From NCBI GenBank assembly GCA_039199225.1, contig JBCCSZ010000275.1, positions 1-10,615 of the forward strand: a DNA stretch of 10,615 nt, read 5' to 3'. Shown here one piece after another: positions 1 through 7,656 of this stretch. The DNA comes from JBCCSZ01 sp039199225 (GTDB lineage Bacteria > Bacteroidota > Bacteroidia > Chitinophagales > Saprospiraceae). The notes below the pieces were generated by a model. It saw only the letters and a program-made list of their open reading frames with translations, was not told where the DNA came from and made no database searches. The position numbers and the translations under genes were made by a program. Position 1 is the stretch's first letter. The number at the start of each line of letters is the position of its first letter.

Positions 1-1318
1 GCCATTCGGCTTGGGACATGCTGCTGTAGCAAAAGGTCGACTTCACCTCCTCGAAAATCTCCTCCGGCTGAAAACCTTCGCTGACCGAAAGGCTGACCAG
101 GTATTGTACCAGTACATCAAAGCAACGAATGTGGGGCAGTCGATTCTCAAAGACCTTTGCCCCCACCGCCTCTCTCAAAGCAGCCGCTTCAATCAACTCC
201 AACAAATGCGTCGGCACAAAATGGATTTTACTCACTGCCCCCGGCTGATGTCCACTCCTACCGGCCCGCTGCACAAATCGCGAAACACCCTTCGGACCAC
301 CAATTTGGACAATGTTTTCAACTGGCCGAAAATCAACCCCTAGATCGAGGCTCGATGTGCATACCACAGCCTTCAGAGTACCTTCATGCAAAGCTTGTTC
401 TACCCAATCCCTCAGCTCCCGACTGATGGAGCTGTGGTGCATCGCAATGACGCCCGCCAAATCCGGCGCTACATCCAGGATGTTTTGATACCATATCTCG
501 CACTGCGCCCGAGTATTGGTAAAAACCAGGGTACTTTCTCCCTGCTGAATGAGCGGAATGACCTTGTCCAGCAGTTTAATGCCCAGATGGCCCGCCCAGG
601 GGAAGCGCTCAATTTCATCTGGCAACACAGAATATACCTCTATTTTTTTCTCGATGGCCGCCCGGATGATGCAATGCCTATTGTCTGCCATGCTCCCTCC
701 CAGCAATACTTCCAGGGCTTCATCCATGTTGCCGACAGTAGCAGAGATGCCCCAGACCCGCAGTTGGGGCAGCAAGCCTTTGAGGCGCGATAAGGCCAAT
801 TCCATTTGTACCCCTCTTTTCGTCCCTACCAGCTCATGCCATTCATCCGTAACGACGACCTTGAGCTGCTTGAAATAATCGGGATAAGAGCGAGTAGCTA
901 ACAATAGATGGAGGCTCTCTGGAGTCGTGATGAGGATATTTGGTGCCTTTTTACGGATTCGGCGGCGCTCTTTTTCAGAAGTGTCCCCACTGCGGATGGC
1001 CACATCCCAATTCAACCCAAGCCCGTCCGCAGCCCGCTGGGCAGAGCCTTGTATTTCCTTGGCCAGCGCCCGAATGGGTGTTATCCATATGGCCTGCAAA
1101 CCCTTGGTATCGCCCGTCAGTAGCGCATCCAGCATAATGGGTAAAAGCAGTGAGTAAGTCTTACCGCTGCCCGTGGGCGCATTGACGATGCCATTTTTTC
1201 CATCCAAATAGGCCGACCAGGTCTCCTCCTGATAGGGAAAAGGCTTCCAGCCCAGCGAACGAAACCACTTGCGGGCTGCCAGGGTCCGACTCTTTGTATT
1301 GGTCTTACTGATCGCCAT
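1..1318 (-). CDS. Ligase-associated DEXH-box DNA helicase (Lhr-Core type), N-terminal 439 residues, cut by window edge
   Basis: Reading the minus strand from the ATG at 1318-1316 gives an uninterrupted frame of 439 codons that leaves the window at position 2, so the C-terminal part is missing. Superfamily 2 helicase motifs appear in order: a Q-like motif around residue 30 (PFPYQ), Walker A APTGSGKT (47-54), TTPES (131-135), the Walker B box DEWH (158-161), SAT (192-194), a motif IV-like TLVFTNTRAQ (263-272), TSSLDLGVDF (321-330) and the arginine-finger motif QRAGRSGH (350-357). The DEWH box and the GVDF/GRSGH pair are typical of Lhr-family 3'-to-5' ATP-dependent helicases. The start lies 14 bases inside the end of the ligase gene, which supports coupled translation. 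In this family the helicase acts with a ligase, a nuclease and a phosphoesterase in DNA repair. Family membership is firm; the exact substrate is not visible from the sequence. Confidence 0.93.
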   Translation of the reverse strand, partial: MAISKTNTKSRTLAARKWFRSLGWKPFPYQEETWSAYLDGKNGIVNAPTGSGKTYSLLLPIMLDALLTGDTKGLQAIWITPIRALAKEIQGSAQRAADGLGLNWDVAIRSGDTSEKERRRIRKKAPNILITTPESLHLLLATRSYPDYFKQLKVVVTDEWHELVGTKRGVQMELALSRLKGLLPQLRVWGISATVGNMDEALEVLLGGSMADNRHCIIRAAIEKKIEVYSVLPDEIERFPWAGHLGIKLLDKVIPLIQQGESTLVFTNTRAQCEIWYQNILDVAPDLAGVIAMHHSSISRELRDWVEQALHEGTLKAVVCTSSLDLGVDFRPVENIVQIGGPKGVSRFVQRAGRSGHQPGAVSKIHFVPTHLLELIEAAALREAVGAKVFENRLPHIRCFDVLVQYLVSLSVSEGFQPEEIFEEVKSTFCYSSMSQAEW

Positions 1319-2903
1319 ATATCTTTAATAATGCTTTTAAATCATCCAATGTATTGGCCTCTTCCTTGGGTTTGTCTTTTCGCCAGCGCAAGATGCGTGG
1401 GAAACGCAGTGCCACCCCTGATTTGTGGCGGCTACTGGCATTGATTCCTTCGAAGCCCAGCTCAAAAACCAATTCCGGATTGACACTCCGCACCGGCCCG
1501 AATCGCTCTCGCGTATTTCGCTTGACGAAGGCATCCACTTGGCGGATTTCCGCATCTGTCAGTCCTGAATAAGCCTTGGCAAATGGTACCAGTTGGTCTT
1601 CTTTCCAAACAGCGAAGGTATAATCCGTGTAGAGGTTGGCGCGGCGGCCATGTCCACGCTGGGCATAAATCATTACCGCATCAATGGTCAGCGGATCGAC
1701 TTTCCACTTCCACCAATCGCCCTTTTTACGGCCAGCCTGATAGGTCGAAGAAAGCTTCTTCAGCATGAGTCCCTCACTTTTGAAGGCGCGGGATTGCTCG
1801 CGTTCCTGGGCCAGCGCCGCCCAGTTGTCGACCTTCAGTTTTTCAGATAGCCGCAAGGGGCTGCCTTCCGGGAGAGTGTCCACCAACTGTTCCAGCAATG
1901 CTCGCCGTTCTTTCAGGGTCTTTTCCCGCAAATCTTCTCCGCCGTATTCCAAAATATCGTAGGCCATTAAAATCACCGGTGCCGTTTGTAAAATCTTCTT
2001 GCTCACATTTTTTCGGCCAATCCGTGTCTGTAGTACATTGAAACTCAAGACCTCTCCATCTTTGAAGGCTAGAATTTCTCCGTCTAGCACCGTTCCATTT
2101 GGCAGTGAGCTGCGCAGCGGTTCATATTCTGGGAATTTATCCGTTACCAGTTCCTCCCCTCGGGACCATACGAACAATTCTCCTTCGCGGACGATCAACT
2201 GCCCACGGATGCCGTCCCACTTGCGTTCTGCTTGCCATTCAGAAATGGCCCCTAGCGCATCGGGCTCCCCTTCCAAGGCATAGGCCAAATAGAACGGATA
2301 AGGTCGAGATAAATCGTCTTTGGGGTTGTCGGCAAGCAACAGGTGTTCAAAGTCGTCTGTGGCAGGGTCCCAATTCCCCATGAGGCGGTGCATGAGGATG
2401 TTTTCATCTAAGTTGGTATATTTTGACAAAGCTCGAACCATGAGCTTTTGAGAAACACCCATTCGAAAACCACCGGTTATCAGCTTGTTGAATACAAAAC
2501 GCTCTGCATAATCCATGGTACGCCAGGCATCCAGCAAAAGCATGCGTTGTTCTTCTTCGGGCTTGCCTTTGAGGTCGATGATGTAATCGATCCAATAAGA
2601 GAGGGCGAATTCGTTTTCTCCTTCGGGAGGCGGCAGGATGTTGGCAATCGTCTCGGCCAAATCGCCCACGATGTGATAGGATTCTTCAAACAACCACAAA
2701 GGCACATTACCTTCCTCGGCAGCCCAATGGCGCATTTGGCTGGTTTTCACACTTCTAGGCGGACGGCGATGAGATAAAATGGCGATCGTCCACAACTTAT
2801 CCCGATCGGTCACTCGCCCAAAATAGTTGGCCAGTGCCTCCACTTTGGGATTAATTTTGGTCGTTTGGTCCAACGCCCGGAAAAGCTGTGCAAATTCTTT
2901 CAT
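1305..2903 (-). CDS. ATP-dependent DNA ligase of the bacterial exonuclease/helicase-associated type
   Basis: This 532-residue protein seals DNA nicks through a covalent lysyl-AMP intermediate. An N-terminal helical DNA-binding region (about 1-200) precedes the nucleotidyltransferase core. The adenylation motif KWDG is at 228-231, so the predicted AMP acceptor is Lys228. It is followed by motif Ia (SRGEE), motif III (LDGEIL), IIIa (MAYDILE), motif IV (SEGLMLK) and motif V (WWKWK). The C-terminal OB-fold region contains GLTDAEI and ends near RFPRILRWRKDKP. Length and layout match the stand-alone bacterial ligases found next to an exonuclease and an Lhr-like helicase, not the multidomain LigD of NHEJ, because no polymerase or nuclease domain is fused. 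Its ATG directly follows the TAG of the exonuclease gene with no spacer, and its end overlaps the helicase start by 14 bases. All key residues are present, so it should be active. Confidence 0.95.
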   Translation of the reverse strand: MKEFAQLFRALDQTTKINPKVEALANYFGRVTDRDKLWTIAILSHRRPPRSVKTSQMRHWAAEEGNVPLWLFEESYHIVGDLAETIANILPPPEGENEFALSYWIDYIIDLKGKPEEEQRMLLLDAWRTMDYAERFVFNKLITGGFRMGVSQKLMVRALSKYTNLDENILMHRLMGNWDPATDDFEHLLLADNPKDDLSRPYPFYLAYALEGEPDALGAISEWQAERKWDGIRGQLIVREGELFVWSRGEELVTDKFPEYEPLRSSLPNGTVLDGEILAFKDGEVLSFNVLQTRIGRKNVSKKILQTAPVILMAYDILEYGGEDLREKTLKERRALLEQLVDTLPEGSPLRLSEKLKVDNWAALAQEREQSRAFKSEGLMLKKLSSTYQAGRKKGDWWKWKVDPLTIDAVMIYAQRGHGRRANLYTDYTFAVWKEDQLVPFAKAYSGLTDAEIRQVDAFVKRNTRERFGPVRSVNPELVFELGFEGINASSRHKSGVALRFPRILRWRKDKPKEEANTLDDLKALLKIYGDQ

Positions 2904-3932
2904 CTATTCTACGGCTTTGTCGGTTTCTTCAGTTGTTTCACCAATTTCGGTCAACTCGCCCACAAACCTTGTTTCGACGGCCTCGGCCTGGTAGCCTTGT
3001 TCGGTCAACCAGCGGGCAAAAATATTGGTGTAGCCATGAGTAACGAATACCCTTTCGGCCTCCGTTGCTTGAATGGCTCTGTTCAGATCAATCCAGTCGG
3101 CATGGTCGGAAAGTATGAAGCCTCGGTCTGCAGCTCTTCTCCTTCTGGCACCCCGCAATTGCATCCAGCCGGACGCCAGGCCCAAAGAGTGTTTTGGAAA
3201 GCGCTTAATCCAGGGAGAATTCACAGACGAAGGCGGTGCCACGATGATGCCCCCCTTGAAGGCCGATTTCTCCATTTTGGGCGTTACTTGGGTCGTTTCA
3301 TGGAGCGAAATGCCTTGAGCGCGTACAATTCGATTGATGTTTTCAACGGCCGTATGGGTAAATATCGGGCCGATGGATGGGTCTAATCCCTGAATGATGC
3401 GCTGGGCTTTTCCCAAGGAATAACCGCTCAGGACAGCAATCTTCCCCATGTCGCGACATTCTTGCCACCAGGCGTTGATCTGGTCGAATATCTCCTGTTG
3501 ATCCGACCATTTATAGACGGGTAATCCAAAGGTCGACTCTGTGATGTAGGTATGACATTTTACCGACTCAAAGGCTTCTGCCAAACCATCGTTTTCCAGC
3601 TTGTAGTCTCCAGAGGCCACCCAGACCTCACCCTTGTAAGCCACCCTAATTTGAGCAGAACCCAATATGTGTCCGGCAGGATGAAAGGAAAAATCTACAC
3701 CATTTACCTGGATGGTTTGCCCATATTTGATGGTTTGCAGCTTGATGCTGCCAAGGCGATGGCGAATGACAGGTGCGGCCGACTCAGTACACAAGTAAGC
3801 TTTGTGGCCATAACGAGAGTGATCCGAATGCCCGTGTGTAATCAGCGCGCGATCCACTGGTCTCCAGGGGTCAATGTAAACATCTGCCTGGGGACAATAA
3901 ATACCGTTTTGATTAAAGAGGAGTAAATCCAT
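2904..3932 (-). CDS. Ligase-associated beta-CASP metallo-beta-lactamase-fold DNA exonuclease
   Basis: This 342-residue protein has the metal-binding signature HGHSDH (residues 33-38), followed by PAGHILGSAQ (85-94, with the metal-site histidine H88), SGDYK (107-111, with Asp109) and TESTFG (131-136). Near the C-terminus are ILSDHADW and VFVTHGY, as in CPSF/Artemis-like beta-CASP nucleases. The opening residues (NQNGIYCPQADVYIDPWRPVDRA, described here as positions 8-29 in part) match how the DNA ligase-associated exonuclease family starts, so the ATG at 3932 is preferred over any upstream start. Characterised relatives in this gene cluster are manganese-dependent DNA nucleases; activity here is inferred from intact metal ligands. 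It is the first gene of the visible operon, and its TAG abuts the ligase ATG. No signal peptide or membrane segment is seen, so it should be cytoplasmic. Confidence 0.93.
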   Translation of the reverse strand: MDLLLFNQNGIYCPQADVYIDPWRPVDRALITHGHSDHSRYGHKAYLCTESAAPVIRHRLGSIKLQTIKYGQTIQVNGVDFSFHPAGHILGSAQIRVAYKGEVWVASGDYKLENDGLAEAFESVKCHTYITESTFGLPVYKWSDQQEIFDQINAWWQECRDMGKIAVLSGYSLGKAQRIIQGLDPSIGPIFTHTAVENINRIVRAQGISLHETTQVTPKMEKSAFKGGIIVAPPSSVNSPWIKRFPKHSLGLASGWMQLRGARRRRAADRGFILSDHADWIDLNRAIQATEAERVFVTHGYTNIFARWLTEQGYQAEAVETRFVGELTEIGETTEETDKAVE

Positions 3933-4151
3933 AGAAAAAGTTTGCTGCTATCCCACGGTTCAACTTCTAAAGCATGCAAGTTGTTTAGAAATAAGCGATC
4001 TGTTTTGAGGAAATAATACTTGGCCTCACTAAGTTGGTCATAACCAAAGTCCGGGAATTGTCCGGATGATTTTTCAAAAGCCATCGAATTTCTTGCTTCA
4101 GCCCTCATTTTCTATCTTTGACCAGCCAACTCAATCAATCCATTCACCTTG
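3933..4151. other. Divergent intergenic region between exonuclease operon and DUF3095 gene
   Basis: This 219-base spacer separates the start of the minus-strand repair operon from the plus-strand DUF3095 gene. It holds a clear plus-strand Bacteroidota promoter near its right end. For the minus-strand operon I find no good CAAAnnTA (the reverse complement of TAnnTTTG). A small inverted repeat, TCCGG-N7-CCGGA, lies at 4050-4066 and could be an operator or chance. A minus-strand open frame (4108 to 3842) crosses the region but overlaps the exonuclease N-terminus in another frame and resembles nothing I recognise. Confidence 0.6.
4093..4120 (+). promoter_or_regulatory. Bacteroidota-type promoter for the DUF3095 gene (TTG-N17-TATCTTTG)
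   Basis: TTG at 4093-4095 and TATCTTTG at 4113-4120 are separated by exactly 17 bases. This matches the Bacteroidota -33 TTG / -7 TAnnTTTG arrangement used by the primary sigma factor of Flavobacterium and Bacteroides. Transcription would begin a few bases after 4120, giving a short leader of roughly 25 bases before the ATG at 4152. The element is inferred from sequence only. Confidence 0.7.
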
Positions 4152-5345
4152 ATGAAAATTGCTCAAGATACCTACAGTTTTTACCAGAATTTGCCATCGA
4201 CGGCTGTTTTCAGCGATGTCCTCAATCCTGCCACCCACCAAGCACTGCCAGACGATTGGTGGGTCGCCATTACAGATGTCGTCAATTCCACCCAAGCCAT
4301 TGAGCAAGGTAAGTACAAAGATGTCAATACCGCTGGTGCTTTGGCGGCCATGGCGATTGCAAATGCCTCCAAGGGAATGGACTACCCGTTCGTCTTTGGC
4401 GGAGATGGCATCAACTGCCTGATTCCCAACCGGCACAAGGAGATGATCTCTGATGTTTTGTACGACGTATCCAAAAAAGTGCTGGCCTTCTTTGATCTGA
4501 AGCTGCGGGTTGGCCTGGTGCCAATGTCTGAGCTGCGCAAGGCGGGCCATCCAATCTTTGTGGCCAAACACCAACTCTCTGCCTATTACGAGCAGGCCAT
4601 CATCAGCGGAAGCGGTACTGGCCATGCAGAAAAGTTGGTAAAAGATTCCAAGCCCCACAATCCTTATCTCGTCTACTCGAAAAAAGAGGAAAGCATCGTT
4701 GCAGATTTTACGGGATTTACCTGTCGTTGGAAAGACATCCCAAGTAGCCGTGGTGAGACGGTTTCGGTCATCATCAAGTTCCGGGCAGGGAATGCGGCGG
4801 CGGATTACAAAAGTCTACAAGAGGTACTCGACAATATCGACAAGGTCTTTGGTCGTGAGCAGGACTACCATCCTGTGTCTGCAGAGCAATTGCAGATTTC
4901 TCAGTCGAAGGATTATCATTCCAAAGAAGCACTTATATTGAGCGGCAAGAAATCGGGCAAGGACTTCCAGTGGATGCTTTGGAAAGCCAAACTTCAATCG
5001 ATCATTACCAGTGCTGCGCTCAAATTGAGTCTTCCCATCCAAGCTGGCTGGTATCAATTGAATAAGTTGAAATCGTATCAGATTTTATCCTCGGACTACA
5101 AAAAATTTGATGGCAGCCTCAAGTTTGTCGTCAATTTGGACCCCAAGCAGCGGCTGAAGTGGAAGGAGTTTTTGGAAAGTCTGTATCAGCAAGGACGAAT
5201 TTATTATGGTATGCATATTTCAGATCGAGCGATCATGACTTGTTTGCTGCACGAGGGCAGCAAAAGAGAGGTGCATTTTATCGATGGTGCTGACGGTGGC
5301 TATGCACTGGCAGCCAAACAATTGAAAGAACAAATTAAGCGCTAA
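4152..5345 (+). CDS. DUF3095 family protein with class III cyclase-like motifs
   Basis: I recognise this 397-residue protein as DUF3095, a family without a settled function. Family-like landmarks are GSGTGHAEKL in the middle, FTGFTCRW, and HFIDGADGGYA near the C-terminus (375-385). The N-terminal half looks like a class III nucleotide cyclase or GGDEF-type palm domain. ITDVVNST places Asp42 after a beta strand, VFGGDGINCLI places Asp85 in a GGDG turn 43 residues later, and LKLRVGLVPMSEL (116-128) resembles the RxGI strand of cyclases. I cannot see the usual substrate-specifying and transition-state residues, so catalytic activity is unproven and a nucleotide-binding or degenerate role is possible. 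No signal peptide or membrane helix is apparent. An in-frame TTG at 4149 could start it one codon earlier, but the ATG at 4152 is preferred. It has its own promoter and appears monocistronic, ending 21 bases from the convergent kinase gene. Confidence 0.85.
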   Translation: MKIAQDTYSFYQNLPSTAVFSDVLNPATHQALPDDWWVAITDVVNSTQAIEQGKYKDVNTAGALAAMAIANASKGMDYPFVFGGDGINCLIPNRHKEMISDVLYDVSKKVLAFFDLKLRVGLVPMSELRKAGHPIFVAKHQLSAYYEQAIISGSGTGHAEKLVKDSKPHNPYLVYSKKEESIVADFTGFTCRWKDIPSSRGETVSVIIKFRAGNAAADYKSLQEVLDNIDKVFGREQDYHPVSAEQLQISQSKDYHSKEALILSGKKSGKDFQWMLWKAKLQSIITSAALKLSLPIQAGWYQLNKLKSYQILSSDYKKFDGSLKFVVNLDPKQRLKWKEFLESLYQQGRIYYGMHISDRAIMTCLLHEGSKREVHFIDGADGGYALAAKQLKEQIKR

Positions 5346-5366
5346 AAAGAGCGCCATTTGAGCAGC

Positions 5367-7565
5367 CTAGGCCACGAGATTCATGCTGCGTTGCCGCTGC
5401 ATTTCGCGCTCTTGCTGCTGTGGATTGACCTTCTCTTTGGGTATGGAAAAAAAGAAGGTACTCCCCTTACCCAATTCGGATTCGACCCAAATCCGTCCTC
5501 TGTGTTTGTCAACAATCTTACGGCAAGTCGATAAACCGATACCACTTCCTTCGTACTCTTGCCGGCTGTGTAGGCGGCGGAACATTTCAAAAATCTTCGT
5601 CTTATTCTCTTCTGAAATTCCGATCCCGTTATCGGAGATGGAAAAGATGAATTCTTCTTCCTGCTGTTGGCAATCAATCGTCACCAGTGGGCTTTCCTCC
5701 TTTGTAAATTTGATGGCATTGCTCACCAGGTTTTGGAACAACTGAACCAGTTGGGTACGAGCCCCTTTGATTTTTGGCAAGTCATCCCGATTGACATTGA
5801 TTTCTACTTTCTGCTCGTGTATTTTCAATCGCAGATTCGCCAGGACAATATCTACAATATCCTTAGATTCCATCCACTCATGTGGCTGTTGTTGTGTGTT
5901 GAGTCGCGAGTAGGTCAACAAGTCTGTCAAAAGTGTTTCCATCCTTCCGACAGCATCCGTGATGTAGCCCATAAACTCTGTGGCATTGTCATCGAACATA
6001 TCGTTGTAACGTCGCTTGAGCAACGAAGTGTAGGAGCCGATCATTCGAAGCGGCTCTTTCAAATCGTGTGAAGCAACATAAGCAAACTGCTTGAGGTCTT
6101 CGTTGGAATCCTCGAGCTTTTCATTTTGCTGCTTTACCTTTTCATTCATTTGTTTCAGCAGTTCGTTTTTCTCTTCCAACAAGCTATTGGTATCGGCCTG
6201 TTTTTGGTTGGCCAATTCCAGCTGTTCGTTTTGCAGACGAATCTGGTTGTTCTTCTCTTCTAGTAGCAAATTAGACTTCTTCTGTACCAGGTAGCGGCTG
6301 TAAAACATGGTCAGTAGCACCAGTAAAAACAGAGCCGCGATGAGCAAAATATACTTGTACATATCCTGGATTTGCTGATCTTTTTCCAGCAACTCCTTTT
6401 CGTTTTTCAGCATGTTGATCTCGTGTTCCTTCTTCTGAATCTCATAATGAGACTTCTTCTGCCCCATTTCCCGTAGCGTCATCTCATTCATCTGTGCGTT
6501 TTTCTCTTTCACATACTCCTCCAGGTAATCCGATGCTTTCTTGTAATTTCCGAGTGCGCGATACGCAGAAGCGTAGTAGTGGTAAATTTCGAGTATTCGG
6601 CTCTTGGAGTTGATTTCTTTGGAAAACTCCAGAGCGCGATCCAGATAGTAAATAGCCTCTTTTGGTCTTTTGGAACGAATGTAAAACATGGCCATCGTCC
6701 GAAGAGAAATGGCTTGGCCCCGACTGTCGTTCAGTTCTCTTTGTATTTTAAGAGCCTGCTCCAAGTAGTTGAGCGCCTTTTTGTATTCGCCTTTCAAAAT
6801 ATAGGTGGAACCGATATTGTGTGCTGCATAGGCAATTCCGGCTCTGTATTTCAAAGTAGAGGCCAATTCCATGGCCTTGATATTATAATCCAGCGATTCA
6901 TCGTATTTACCTAGGTGTTCGTACGAACTGCCGATGGCGGCAAAACAATTGAATACCAGCTGTTGATTGTTGATTTTTTTGGAAATTTCCAGGGATTGGA
7001 TGTAGTTTTCCAAGGCAGAGGAATAACTGCCCTGGTAGAAGAAGATGGACCCCAGATCGTATAGTGACTTGGTAATGCCCACAGAATCATTGGTGATTTC
7101 CCGTATTTGTAGGGAACGCAATTGCTGATCGAAGGCAGACTTGTAGTCGCCTGCAGATTGGTGTACCAGTGAGATTCTGGAAAATATCTTGGCTTTTTTG
7201 CTTTGTTCTAGTGAAGAAAACTCTTTGGTAGTCAGGCGGGTCAAGTATTCGAGTGCTTTGTCGTTGTTATTGTCTTTGTAGTAAGACATGCCGATCTCGT
7301 AAATGTCATCGGCCATTTTCAAAACATCTTTATTGAGAGTAGACTGTTTCAGTGCAATGTTGAAATATGCGATTGCTTTAATGTATTCACCATCATGTAC
7401 ATACTGCTTTCCGATGGACTTTGCGGTGCTGTAAATCTTCTCTCCCTCTGCCTTGGCCTGATACTGCGTTAGAAGCACTTGCAAACTATCGACGTTGACT
7501 GCTGCCAGCCCATAAAGGCTAGGAAGCAACAACAACAGTAAGACTTGTAATTTTTTCAGGAACAT
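5367..7565 (-). CDS. Membrane sensor histidine kinase with eight-repeat TPR extracytoplasmic domain
   Basis: This 732-residue protein begins with a signal peptide (residues 1-22: KK followed by a leucine-rich core and a small-residue end). Residues 50-355 contain eight TPR-like repeats whose GxYxxAL-type turns recur at 61, 101, 141, 181, 221, 261, 301 and 341. A charged coiled coil (about 355-402), one transmembrane helix (about 404-424) and a second coiled coil (about 428-490) follow. The HisKA box SHDLKEP (499-505) puts the phospho-acceptor at His500. The ATPase domain has the N box QNLVSNAIKF (611-620), G1 DNGIGI (645-650), an F box IFEMFRRL (658-665) and G2 GSGIGLS (673-679), all intact. 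The predicted topology is TPR outside the cytoplasmic membrane with the kinase inside, and no HAMP or receiver domain. No response regulator gene is adjacent. The small GG-leader peptide gene lies 91 bases upstream in the same direction and is a candidate operon partner. The ligand and target are unknown. Confidence 0.95.
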   Translation of the reverse strand: MFLKKLQVLLLLLLPSLYGLAAVNVDSLQVLLTQYQAKAEGEKIYSTAKSIGKQYVHDGEYIKAIAYFNIALKQSTLNKDVLKMADDIYEIGMSYYKDNNNDKALEYLTRLTTKEFSSLEQSKKAKIFSRISLVHQSAGDYKSAFDQQLRSLQIREITNDSVGITKSLYDLGSIFFYQGSYSSALENYIQSLEISKKINNQQLVFNCFAAIGSSYEHLGKYDESLDYNIKAMELASTLKYRAGIAYAAHNIGSTYILKGEYKKALNYLEQALKIQRELNDSRGQAISLRTMAMFYIRSKRPKEAIYYLDRALEFSKEINSKSRILEIYHYYASAYRALGNYKKASDYLEEYVKEKNAQMNEMTLREMGQKKSHYEIQKKEHEINMLKNEKELLEKDQQIQDMYKYILLIAALFLLVLLTMFYSRYLVQKKSNLLLEEKNNQIRLQNEQLELANQKQADTNSLLEEKNELLKQMNEKVKQQNEKLEDSNEDLKQFAYVASHDLKEPLRMIGSYTSLLKRRYNDMFDDNATEFMGYITDAVGRMETLLTDLLTYSRLNTQQQPHEWMESKDIVDIVLANLRLKIHEQKVEINVNRDDLPKIKGARTQLVQLFQNLVSNAIKFTKEESPLVTIDCQQQEEEFIFSISDNGIGISEENKTKIFEMFRRLHSRQEYEGSGIGLSTCRKIVDKHRGRIWVESELGKGSTFFFSIPKEKVNPQQQEREMQRQRSMNLVA

Positions 7566-7595
7566 CGTTTCATTCTTTCAAATAATCTTTCAATT

Positions 7596-7646
7596 TTGAA
7601 GTTGAACATTGCCAATCGGTTCGATGGCAATGTTCAAATACTTCAA
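7596..7646 (-). promoter_or_regulatory. Long, near-perfect RNA hairpin between the peptide gene and the kinase gene
   Basis: The two arms are TTGAAG (7596-7601) plus TTGAACATTGCC (7602-7613) plus ATCG (7615-7618), pairing with CGAT (7622-7625), GGCAATGTTCAA (7626-7637) and CTTCAA (7641-7646). That is 22 base pairs closed by a three-base loop (7619-7621), with only a one-base bulge (7614) and a three-base bulge (7638-7640). It begins 10 bases after the peptide stop codon and ends 30 bases before the kinase ATG. Neither strand has an adjacent T tract, so it is not a classical intrinsic terminator. It could be a partial terminator, an RNA-processing or stability element, or a protein-binding palindrome. 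Confidence 0.75.
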
Positions 7647-7656
7647 TGATAAGGGT

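Noticed and set aside
386..793. Plus-strand open frames of 60 to 135 codons across 11-1157.
   Set aside because: All lie antisense to the continuous helicase frame, whose motifs are intact, so they are shadow frames.
4050..4075. TCCGG-N7-CCGGA followed by a short T run on the plus strand, considered as an intrinsic terminator.
   Set aside because: No plus-strand gene ends before it, and the stem is weak; an operator role is possible but unsupported.
3842..4108. Minus-strand 88-codon open frame overlapping the exonuclease start.
   Set aside because: It overlaps the well-supported exonuclease N-terminus in a different frame and has no recognisable motif, and its upstream part lies in the promoter spacer.
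5339..5354. Small inverted repeat GCGCT-N6-AGCGC at the DUF3095 stop codon, considered as a terminator between convergent genes.
   Set aside because: The stem is only five base pairs, overlaps the stop codon, and is not followed by a T tract on the plus strand.
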